Shown: piece after piece, positions 32,991 through 39,687 of the stretch | How positions within the stretch are numbered: position 1 is the stretch's first letter | Layout of the letters: the number at the start of each line of letters is the position of its first letter | NCBI RefSeq assembly: GCF_022346425.1 | Contig: NZ_JAKRCW010000011.1 | Location: 19,602 to 83,601 of the forward strand | Length of the DNA: 64,000 bases | Origin: Pseudoglutamicibacter albus | Lineage (GTDB): Bacteria; Actinomycetota; Actinomycetes; Actinomycetales; Micrococcaceae | Direction of reading: 5' to 3' | The notes under the pieces: generated by a model | Seen by the model: only the letters and a program-made list of their open reading frames with translations | Told to the model about the DNA's origin: nothing | The model's database searches: none | Made by a program: the position numbers and the translations under genes

Positions 32991-34112
32991 ATGCAACCGA
33001 AATTCCTTATCGGTCTTCTCTTTGCTTTGGCGTCGTCCTTTGCATTCGCTCTTCCTGGACCGGTGGGGAAAGCGCTCTACGGTTCCGGCTGGTCGCCGGG
33101 ATCAGTCACGTTGGTGCGTTTGACCGGTTGCGCGCTCTTCCTCCTAGTTCCCACGCTGATTCAGTTGCGCGGTAAATGGGGTGAAGTGCGTGCGCACTGG
33201 CGGCTTGTAGTCGCGTTCGGCCTGTTCTCGATGACCGGCGTTCAAGCTACGTATTTTGTCGCGGTGGAACGTTTGAATGTTACGATCGCGATCCTGCTTG
33301 AGATGACCGCACCCATGATGATCGTTTTCTGGTTGTGGGCCCGCACCAAGGCCCGCCCTTCCGGGCTCACGTTCTTTGGGCTTGCGATCTCGATGATCGG
33401 CCTGGTTGCGGTGCTCGATGTGGGCTCGGTCATCGGCGAAGGCTCCGGTTCCCTTGACGCGCTCGGCGTGGTCATGGGGCTGGCCTCAGCGGTGTGCCTG
33501 GCCGTGTACTTCATGATTTCTGCGAACGACTCGGTCCGGATCCCCTCCACCGCCCTGACGGGGCTGGGTTTCGCGGTGGGCGCTATCGGCACGGTCCCGT
33601 TCATAGCACTCGGTTTGCTCCCGTGGAAAGCAACCACGGACCTCGTTGCGCTCGGCCAATGGAGTGCACCCTGGTACATCGCCCACAGCATCATCATCGT
33701 CTTCACCGTCGCCGCCTACGTCCTCGGTGTTGTGGGCCTGCGGCTCATGGGTGCCGGCGTGGGTTCGTTCGTGAACCTCACCGAGGTCCTCTTCGCGGCC
33801 GTCGTGGCGTGGTGGCTACTCGGTGAGACGCTGGCGAGCATCCAGTTCGTGGGTGGTGCGGCGATCCTCGCCGGAGTCGTCTTCATCAAACTCGGTGAGC
33901 GCCCACGCGGCCGTTCGCCAATGTCCAAGAAGATGCCAGGCATCGAGCCTCGCCGCCGCGTCAAATGGCGGCCAACACGGAAGAAGAACCAGAAACGCAA
34001 AGACGGCACCCCTGGCAACAAGACCCAGAAAGGCGATCAGGGCCAAAGCCAGAAGAAGGTGCAGGAGGGCAACCAGAAGCGGCCGGAACGCCGCGAGGTC
34101 ACCCCGCTCTAA
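32991..34112 (+). CDS. EamA/DMT-family (RhtA-like) exporter
   Basis: 373 residues from the ATG at 32991, which has a strong AGGAGG at 32980-32985. Ten membrane helices in two EamA repeats occupy about 1-300; the segment LPGPVGKALYGSGWSPGSVTLVRL in helix 1-2 resembles RhtA-type threonine/homoserine exporters. An unusual C-terminal tail of about 65 residues is extremely basic (RRRVKWRPTRKKNQKRK and onward) and probably lies on the cytosolic face. Substrate unknown. Confidence 0.85.
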   Translation: MQPKFLIGLLFALASSFAFALPGPVGKALYGSGWSPGSVTLVRLTGCALFLLVPTLIQLRGKWGEVRAHWRLVVAFGLFSMTGVQATYFVAVERLNVTIAILLEMTAPMMIVFWLWARTKARPSGLTFFGLAISMIGLVAVLDVGSVIGEGSGSLDALGVVMGLASAVCLAVYFMISANDSVRIPSTALTGLGFAVGAIGTVPFIALGLLPWKATTDLVALGQWSAPWYIAHSIIIVFTVAAYVLGVVGLRLMGAGVGSFVNLTEVLFAAVVAWWLLGETLASIQFVGGAAILAGVVFIKLGERPRGRSPMSKKMPGIEPRRRVKWRPTRKKNQKRKDGTPGNKTQKGDQGQSQKKVQEGNQKRPERREVTPL

Positions 34113-34156
34113 AGTCAGCCCGCTGATGCGCTGATGTCTCCCGCTCTAGCGCGTTG

Positions 34157-35560
34157 CTAGATGCCGGCGTCGGCGGATTCATAGGCCATGTTGTTGAAGC
34201 GCGAGTAATGGCCCTGGAACGCGACCACGATCGTCTTGGTCGGGCCGTTTCTGTGCTTAGCCACGATTACGTCGGCTTCACCTGCGCGTGGGGATTCTTT
34301 GTCGTAGATGTCTTCGCGGTGCAGCAGGATCACCATGTCGGCATCCTGCTCAATCGAACCGGATTCACGCAGGTCGGAGACCTGTGGGCGCTTATCGGTG
34401 CGCTGTTCGGAGCCACGGTTGAGCTGCGAGAGCGCGATGACCGGAACATCGAGCTCTTTAGCCAACAGTTTGAGCGCACGCGAGAACTCAGCGACCTCTT
34501 GTTGGCGCGATTCAACGCGTTTACCTGATGACATGAGCTGCAGGTAGTCCAGCACCACGAGCTTGAGGTTATGTTGCTGCTTGAGGCGGCGGCATTTCGC
34601 GCGGATCTCCATGAGCGTCATGTTCGGTGAATCGTCGATGAAGAACGGCGCGTTATTCAGTTGTGGGAGGGTGCGGGCGATCTTGGTCCAGTCCTCGTCG
34701 CGTAAGTCACCTTTACGCAGGTTTTGAAGTCCGACGGCGGTCTCAGCTGAGAGCATGCGCATCGCGATCTCGGTGCGGCCCATTTCTAGCGAGAAGAACA
34801 CGGTGGTCATGCCGTTTTTGATCGCCGCGGAACGGGCGATATCCAGCGCGAAGGTCGACTTACCGACTGCGGGGCGGGCCGCGACCACGATCATCTGGCC
34901 ACCCTGGAACCCCTGCGTCAGCTCGTCGAGCTCATAGAAGCCCGAAGGCACACCGGTGATTTCGTCGCCGGTCATCTGCCCTGCGGCCTCGATCTCATCG
35001 ACCGTGGACTCCATGATCTCTGAGAGCAGCACATAGTCTTCCGCAGTGCGCCGTTCAGCAACCTGCATGACCTCGGACTGGGCGTCGTTGACGATCGCGT
35101 CGACCTCACCGTCGGCTGCGAAGGCCATCTGCGTGATGCGGTCGCCCGCGTAGACGAGGCGGCGCAGGATGGCGCGCTCCCTCACGATCTCGGCGTAGAA
35201 ACTCGCGTTCGCGGCCGTCGGAACGGATTGGATCAGCTCGTGCAGATAGGCCGCGCCTCCGGCACGGTTGAGCTCACCGCTCTTGGTCAGGTGGCTCGAG
35301 ACGGTCACCGCATCAGCCGGTTCCCCGCGGCCGTAAAGATCGGTGATCGCGTCAAAAATGATCGAGTGCGCGGGCTTATAGAAGTCCGATGAGCGCAGAA
35401 TCTCTACACAGTCGGCGATCGCGTCCTGGGAGAGCAACATGCCACCCAAAACCGACTGTTCAGCCGCTACATCCTGAGGCGGGACGCGCTCAGCAAGTGA
35501 GGACGCACCCGAGGAAGATGCGCCTGCATCGCTGTAGTCGGCGTCGCTGTACTGATCCAC
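34157..35560 (-). CDS. dnaB: Replicative DNA helicase DnaB
   Basis: 467 residues, full family length and without an intein, which many actinobacterial DnaB proteins carry. The N-terminal primase-interaction domain (VPPQDVAAEQSVLGGMLLS) is followed by the RecA-like motor with Walker A ARPAVGKST, motif H2 LVVLDYLQLM, the sensor block ALSQLNRGSEQRTDKRP and the arginine-finger region. GTG start with AAGGAG 5 bases upstream. It unwinds DNA at the replication fork. The gap before it holds a cluster of DnaA boxes, so its expression may respond to DnaA. Confidence 0.96.
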   Translation of the reverse strand: MDQYSDADYSDAGASSSGASSLAERVPPQDVAAEQSVLGGMLLSQDAIADCVEILRSSDFYKPAHSIIFDAITDLYGRGEPADAVTVSSHLTKSGELNRAGGAAYLHELIQSVPTAANASFYAEIVRERAILRRLVYAGDRITQMAFAADGEVDAIVNDAQSEVMQVAERRTAEDYVLLSEIMESTVDEIEAAGQMTGDEITGVPSGFYELDELTQGFQGGQMIVVAARPAVGKSTFALDIARSAAIKNGMTTVFFSLEMGRTEIAMRMLSAETAVGLQNLRKGDLRDEDWTKIARTLPQLNNAPFFIDDSPNMTLMEIRAKCRRLKQQHNLKLVVLDYLQLMSSGKRVESRQQEVAEFSRALKLLAKELDVPVIALSQLNRGSEQRTDKRPQVSDLRESGSIEQDADMVILLHREDIYDKESPRAGEADVIVAKHRNGPTKTIVVAFQGHYSRFNNMAYESADAGI

Positions 35561-35627
35561 TGTGCTCCTTCAACCTGTACTGTTCTCAGGCTCAGTGTAG
35601 GGCGAAATAAACACAACACAACCCGAG

Positions 35628-35904
35628 TTATCCACAGCCCCTGTCGATAGTGTGTGGACTATTGTGGAACACACCGGTGGTTATCCACTACTTCTGTGGA
35701 TAACCTGGGGAAAACAGCGCTGTGATTTTGCTTAAAATTAGCTGTATCCCGCGAGATTCCGCGGTTTTTTCTTGTGGATTATGAAGATGCTCTAAAAACT
35801 TTTCCCCAACCTTCAAGCACACGTGTCATGTTGACAAGAGGGATATCCACGCGATACATGCCTGAAACGCTAAGTTATCCACAGGTTTGGGCTAGTTACC
35901 CACA
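35628..35904. promoter_or_regulatory. DnaA-box cluster with AT-rich segment upstream of dnaB
   Basis: Perfect TTATCCACA boxes lie at 35628-35636 (+), 35695-35703 (-) and 35875-35883 (+). Near-matches are at 35653-35661 (-), 35681-35689 (+, TTATCCACT), 35773-35781 (-), 35843-35851 (+, ATATCCACG) and 35896-35904 (+, TTACCCACA). The stretch 35710-35820 between them is clearly richer in A and T than the surroundings. It lies in the 492-bp gap between dnaB and the PepSY lipoprotein gene. It resembles an origin or a DnaA-titration site; given parB at the far right, the main oriC is more likely outside the window. Confidence 0.75.
35749..35770 (+). terminator. Small intrinsic-terminator-like hairpin on the plus strand
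   Basis: CCGCG (35749-35753) and CGCGG (35760-35764) form a 5-bp stem directly followed by six T residues. No plus-strand gene leads into it, so it may stop antisense transcription into the DnaA-box region, or be fortuitous. Confidence 0.35.
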
Positions 35905-35987
35905 GACTCGCCCGAGTAGAGGTTGAAGGTTCGCCAACTCACCCTCGCGGAAGGTTGACCGCCCCCACAAATGGGGCTACATGCACA

Positions 35988-36015
35988 TGGGGCGAGCCCG
36001 AAAGGGCCCGCCCCA
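35988..36015 (-). terminator. GC-rich hairpin after the PepSY lipoprotein gene
   Basis: TGGGGCG-A-GCCC (35988-35999) pairs with GGGC-C-CGCCCCA (36004-36015), an 11-bp stem with one mismatch and a GAAA loop, 38 bases past the lipoprotein stop. A second stem-loop, GCCCC/GGGGC, lies just beyond at 35961-35977. Likely transcription terminators without T-runs. Confidence 0.6.
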
Positions 36016-36052
36016 CAAACTACCTTGCACTATTGCTTATGCTTTTGCGTGC

Positions 36053-36694
36053 TTATTTGTCCTTCTTGAGGACCTGTCCGCTCTTGACGTCCACATAGAC
36101 CGTCACGTCGGCGCCGCCACCCTCTGGGTAGATATCAACTTCCCACATGATCTGGCCTTGCTCCTCGTCAACGCTGACGTCATCGAGGGTGCCTGGGGTG
36201 TCCTTGAGCGCGGTCTCGATCGCCTTAGCGATTTCTACCTTGATCGCGTCATATTCGCGGCGGTCATCGCTGTCTACGTCTTCGACTTCATCCTGGTTGG
36301 TGACCTTGGATCCGTCAGCGGCTACCTCGAGCTCGTGACTCTTATTGCCCTTGACAACATCTACGCTCCAGCCGCTCTTATCGTCATCCCAGTCGAGGTC
36401 AACGACCTTGCCGCCAACTTCCTTTTCAGCGGTCTCGATCGCCTTGAGAGCGTTCTGTTGGCTACCACCCTTGGTTGGGGCTTGCGCGTTGTTGTCTGCA
36501 GAGTCCTTACCATCAGCATCGTCAGCGTCATCGGCGTCAGTGTTCTGCGCCTGCTGAGTCTCAGTCTGCTGAGTTTGGGTCTGCTGGGCGTCCTGGGTGG
36601 ATTCGGAGGTTTTGTCCTCCGTTGGAGCACCGCAAGCGGCAAGAACCAGCGCGAGGGTTGCTACGGACGTGAGGGCTACATGTTTCTTCTCCAT
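36053..36694 (-). CDS. PepSY-domain lipoprotein
   Basis: 213 residues from the ATG at 36694. The signal peptide ends in lipobox LAAC (Cys about 21). A Gln/Thr and then Asp-rich linker (about 25-75) leads to two PepSY-like repeats (about 78-140 and 150-213), with blocks ALKAIETAEKEVGGKVVDLDW and WEVDIYPEGGGADVTVYVD. PepSY domains occur in secreted or anchored proteins and are thought to inhibit or chaperone extracellular enzymes such as peptidases. The partner is not evident here. Confidence 0.85.
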   Translation of the reverse strand: MEKKHVALTSVATLALVLAACGAPTEDKTSESTQDAQQTQTQQTETQQAQNTDADDADDADGKDSADNNAQAPTKGGSQQNALKAIETAEKEVGGKVVDLDWDDDKSGWSVDVVKGNKSHELEVAADGSKVTNQDEVEDVDSDDRREYDAIKVEIAKAIETALKDTPGTLDDVSVDEEQGQIMWEVDIYPEGGGADVTVYVDVKSGQVLKKDK

Positions 36695-36811
36695 GGCCTC
36701 AATATACGCAGATCGGGACTCAGATAGCACTGCTTTTTTGCTCAGCTCTAAGCCAACCTAGATTAACTGCCCGCGTTTGTCCTATGATCAGCGCCTTCCA
36801 AACAGCAGGCT

Positions 36812-37336
36812 TTAGGCGGTTACGAGTGCGCGGTCTGGAAGCTGCGCAAGGTCGCGGAACGTCTTGCCGTGCAGCACGATCGGCTCTCCGTGTTCCTCGC
36901 CGTGAGATACAGCGTGGACCTTCAACAGCACGATGGTGTGGTCGCCTGCCGGGACCGTGTCATAGATCGAGGTCTCAAGCCACAGGGCGGCGCGGTCCAG
37001 GAACAAAGCACCGGAGTCAGCTAGCGTGACGTCGAGGCCGCTGAAACGCTTGGATGCGTCGCGGGAGGCGAGCTGATAGCAGACCTCGCGGTGTTCATCG
37101 GCCAGAATCGAGACGCCAAGCCGATAGCCGTGCTTGAGGCGCTGCCATGTGCGGGATTCGTTGCGAACTGAGAAGGATACGAGCGCTGGCTCATATGAGA
37201 TGCCGACCGCAAAGCTCGAGGAGACCATGCCTTCGTGGTGGCCTCCCACGCGGGAGCAGAGAGCTACTACGCCTACAGGGAAACGGTCGAATGCCGAACG
37301 CAGGGTTGCCTGGTCGATGGTGTGGGTCAGGGACAT
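36812..37336 (-). CDS. Flavin reductase family protein under a SAM-riboswitch-like leader
   Basis: 174 residues, the usual length of split-barrel flavin reductases that make reduced FMN/FAD for partner monooxygenases. The pattern AFDRFPVGVVALCS, GMVSSSFAVGISYEPALVSFSVRNES and a C-terminal His-containing strand (GDHTIVLLKVHAVSHG) fit the family. The ribosome site AAGGA lies 9-10 bases before the ATG within a possible GCGA/TCGC hairpin. The leader carries a SAM-IV-like aptamer (37409-37492), so the enzyme is probably switched off when S-adenosylmethionine is abundant. That points to a role in sulfur supply, for example oxidising organosulfur compounds with a monooxygenase encoded elsewhere. Confidence 0.85.
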   Translation of the reverse strand: MSLTHTIDQATLRSAFDRFPVGVVALCSRVGGHHEGMVSSSFAVGISYEPALVSFSVRNESRTWQRLKHGYRLGVSILADEHREVCYQLASRDASKRFSGLDVTLADSGALFLDRAALWLETSIYDTVPAGDHTIVLLKVHAVSHGEEHGEPIVLHGKTFRDLAQLPDRALVTA

Positions 37337-37408
37337 AGCGATTCATCCTTCGCAAGTATCGGCCGTCCACAATGGCCGGCGCAGCTTGCCGCCGGCATTC
37401 CCGACGGC

Positions 37409-37492
37409 CGAATCGTCACCTGGGGCACCCCACCTACGCGAGAGGGTTGCCGACGGATTAGCCAGGGCCTAAAAATCCGTACTCATGATTCG
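37409..37492 (-). ncRNA. SAM-IV-like (SAM clan) riboswitch
   Basis: Read on the minus strand, P1 is CGAATC (37492-37487) pairing with GATTCG (37414-37409). ATGAG follows the 5' arm, then a perfect 7-bp helix ACGGATT/AATCCGT, then the conserved words GGCAACC, GGGGTGCCCC and GGTGACGA. This order is what I know from SAM-I/IV and SAM-IV aptamers of actinomycetes. A GGCCGTC directly after P1 can pair with GACGGCC (37367-37361), which may form the switching helix near the ribosome site. It regulates the flavin reductase gene starting at 37336. Confidence 0.82.
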
Positions 37493-37560
37493 TGTGTTAA
37501 ACGATAAACAGTTCAGCGCACGCCGTGCAACTGAATGTGTCATCTAGTTCATTTAATGAG

Positions 37561-37596
37561 ACGAACGCCGCACCCCTTCCCGGGTGCGGCGTTCGT
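37561..37596 (-). terminator. Terminator of the rpsF-ssb-rpsR-rplI operon
   Basis: ACGAACGCCGCACCC (37561-37575) pairs perfectly over 15 bp with GGGTGCGGCGTTCGT (37582-37596) around a 6-base loop, about 90 bases beyond the rplI stop. A smaller GCCCC/GGGGC hairpin lies just before it at 37601-37615. Together they separate the ribosomal operon from the riboswitch unit. Confidence 0.8.
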
Positions 37597-37687
37597 TCAC
37601 GCCCCTCGCGGGGCGCGTCTCAGACTGTTTCACACGTGAGCTGGCACGCGGTTCACATTATGGTTCCGCGCGCTGAGTGCTTGAGTG

Positions 37688-38149
37688 TTACTTGCCCTTT
37701 GGTGCTGCAACAACGTGCAGCGTGGTGTTCGCGAGAACGTCGTCGTGCAGACGGACGGTGGCCTTGTAGTGGCCAGTTGTCTTGACCTGCTGTGCGATCT
37801 CGATGGTGCGCTTGTCGACCTTGCCCAGGCCGGCAGCCTCGATTGCTGCTGCAACGTCGGCCTGCTTGACGGTACCGAACAGGCGGCCGGTGTCACCAGC
37901 TTTAACCTCGATGCGGATCTCAGCGTCCTTGAGGCCGTCTGCGATCTTCTGTGCTTCTTCGAGGTTCGCGATGCGGTGGGCCTCGCGAGCAGCCTTGATG
38001 GACTCGATGTCCTTCTCGCCACCCTTGGTCCAGGTGATCGCGTAGCCGCGTGGCAGCAGGTAGTTGCGTGCGTAGCCGTCGCGTACTTCGACGATGTCGC
38101 CAGCAGCACCCAGGCCGGTTACCTCATGCGTGAGAATAAGCTTTGCCAT
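37688..38149 (-). CDS. rplI: 50S ribosomal protein L9
   Basis: 153 residues. The N-terminal rRNA-binding domain has the L9 signature [24 protein letters not shown]; the long connecting helix and C-terminal domain follow ([22 protein letters not shown]). ATG with AGGAGGAGAG upstream. Last gene of rpsF-ssb-rpsR-rplI; dnaB, often directly downstream in other bacteria, is here separated by a lipoprotein and the flavin reductase unit. Confidence 0.97.
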   Translation of the reverse strand: MAKLILTHEVTGLGAAGDIVEVRDGYARNYLLPRGYAITWTKGGEKDIESIKAAREAHRIANLEEAQKIADGLKDAEIRIEVKAGDTGRLFGTVKQADVAAAIEAAGLGKVDKRTIEIAQQVKTTGHYKATVRLHDDVLANTTLHVVAAPKGK

Positions 38150-38172
38150 GTTTCTTCTCTCCTCCTTCTTGC

Positions 38173-38412
38173 TTAGCCGCGGCCAGCGCCGGAGTATGGA
38201 AGCAGGGCAACTTCGCGCGCATTCTTGATCGCCTGAGCGATCTTGCGCTGCTCCTGCACGGTCACGCCAGTTACACGACGAGCGCGGATCTTGCCGCGGT
38301 CGGAGATGAACTTGCGAAGAAGGGCGACATCTTTGTAGTCAATGTAGTCGATGTCGGCGGCCTTGAGCGGGTTGGCCTTAGGCTTAGGCTTGCGAATTTC
38401 AGGCTTAGCCAT
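38173..38412 (-). CDS. rpsR: 30S ribosomal protein S18
   Basis: 79 residues with the S18 core [20 protein letters not shown] and [18 protein letters not shown]. It binds S6 on the 30S platform, which matches its location in the operon with rpsF. AAGGAG precedes the ATG. The N-terminus lacks a Cys-rich zinc motif, so it is the zinc-independent form. Confidence 0.97.
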   Translation of the reverse strand: MAKPEIRKPKPKANPLKAADIDYIDYKDVALLRKFISDRGKIRARRVTGVTVQEQRKIAQAIKNAREVALLPYSGAGRG

Positions 38413-38482
38413 CGTGGAGCTCCTTAGTTTGTTTTGGAGCCCGCAGTGTCAGCTGCGGGATGGGTATTGGTTTGAAAACGAT

Positions 38483-39082
38483 TTAGAACGGTGGTGCGGA
38501 CTGGCCGGGGTTTGCGCCCCAGTCGCTTGAGCCGCCAGAGTTACCCCACGGGTCGTTAGCTGGAGATTGCTGAGGCGCACCCCAGTCTCCGCCGCCGCCC
38601 TGGTTCTGCTGGCCGCCGAAGCCTCCGCCTTGGTTGCCGCCACCAAAGCCGCCGCCGGTGTTTCCACCGAAGCCGCCCTGGTTGCCGCCGAAACCGCCTT
38701 GGTTACCCCCGCCGCCTCGCTGGTTGCGGGTGACTTGTGCGGTTGCGTAGCGCAGGGCTGGGCCGACTTCGTCGACGTCCAGTTCCCATGCGGTACGGCG
38801 GTTGCCGTTCTGATCGTCATAGCTGCGGGCACGGAGACGACCCTGGGCGATGACGCGCATGCCCTTGGTCAGTGATTCCGCCACGTTTTCGGCGTGTTCG
38901 CGCCATACGCTGCAGCGCATGAAGAGGGCTTCGCCGTCTTTGAACTCGTTGGCCTGACGGTCGAAGATCCGCGGCGTAGAAGCGACCGTGAAGTTCGCTA
39001 CCGCGGCACCGGAGGGCGTGAAACGCAGTTCCGGATCAGCGGTGAGGTTACCCACCACAGTGATGATGGTTTCTCCAGCCAT
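38483..39082 (-). CDS. ssb: Single-stranded DNA-binding protein
   Basis: 199 residues. The OB-fold domain (1-115) carries [19 protein letters not shown] and the WRE-type block [18 protein letters not shown]; it coats single-stranded DNA at forks and repair sites. The rest is a Gly/Phe/Asn-rich linker made of [14 protein letters not shown] repeats. The C-terminal tip ends GQSAPPF, which keeps the PPF needed for partner binding but has no acidic residue directly before it, unlike the usual DDxPPF or DEPPF tip. Confidence 0.95.
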   Translation of the reverse strand: MAGETIITVVGNLTADPELRFTPSGAAVANFTVASTPRIFDRQANEFKDGEALFMRCSVWREHAENVAESLTKGMRVIAQGRLRARSYDDQNGNRRTAWELDVDEVGPALRYATAQVTRNQRGGGGNQGGFGGNQGGFGGNTGGGFGGGNQGGGFGGQQNQGGGGDWGAPQQSPANDPWGNSGGSSDWGANPGQSAPPF

Positions 39083-39135
39083 GATTCCCCTTAGCGTGAA
39101 GCGTTGAAACGTGGTTGTGCCCGCTGAGGACGCGC

Positions 39136-39435
39136 TTACTTGATGCGCTGGTCCTCTGGGCGGATGATCTTGGTGCGCATGATGGACTCGTTGAGGCCCA
39201 AAACACGGTCAAGTTCGGATGCGGTCTGTGGCTCAGCGGTGAAGTTAACCACTGCGTAGATGGCCTCAGCCTTCTTGTTGATTTCGTAGGCCATGCGGCG
39301 ACGGCCCCAGATGTCGATGTTCTCGACGGTTCCACCGTCCTTGGTGACGACCTCGAGGAACTTGTTGAGCGTCGGTTCAACGGTGCGCTCGTCGACCTCG
39401 GGGTCAACCAGCAGCATCAGTTCGTAGTTACGCAA
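39136..39435 (-). CDS. rpsF: 30S ribosomal protein S6
   Basis: 99 residues from a TTG at 39435, chosen because the perfect ribosome site AAGGAGGT lies 8-9 bases upstream and the protein then opens [16 protein letters not shown], as S6 proteins do. The longer frame upstream reads through this site and is not real. Core blocks include [18 protein letters not shown]. First gene of the operon with ssb, rpsR and rplI. Confidence 0.95.
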   Translation of the reverse strand: MRNYELMLLVDPEVDERTVEPTLNKFLEVVTKDGGTVENIDIWGRRRMAYEINKKAEAIYAVVNFTAEPQTASELDRVLGLNESIMRTKIIRPEDQRIK

Positions 39436-39464
39436 GTGAACCCACCTCCTTTGGACATAAAGCG

Positions 39465-39483
39465 GGCACGGTCTTTCCGTACC
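39465..39483 (-). promoter_or_regulatory. Hairpin in the rpsF leader
   Basis: Read on the minus strand, GGTACGG pairs with CCGTGCC (one G-T pair) around AAAGA, about 20 bases before the ribosome site of rpsF. Leaders of rpsF operons can bind the S6:S18 complex for feedback control; this hairpin carries a CCG but I cannot confirm the motif. Confidence 0.35.
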
Positions 39484-39687
39484 AGGAGGTTCTATTGCGG
39501 TAGCCCCTACCCTGCCGTGCAGGGCGTGCAAGCCTGCTGAAGTGCGCATCACGATGCGGTTGCCAGCAAAACTTGAAAGTGGGCAACAGCACCAGTCTAC
39601 CCGCAGTACGGCTCAAGCCATAACTCTTCACTGTGCGTGTGGGTACCATCATGCACTGCGATGTGTGGCGCGCGTGGGCGGGAGGAG

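Noticed and set aside
35628..35904. DnaA-box cluster as the main chromosomal origin
   Set aside because: parB and the trx/murJ order place oriC beyond the right edge next to dnaA; kept instead as a finding on a secondary DnaA region.
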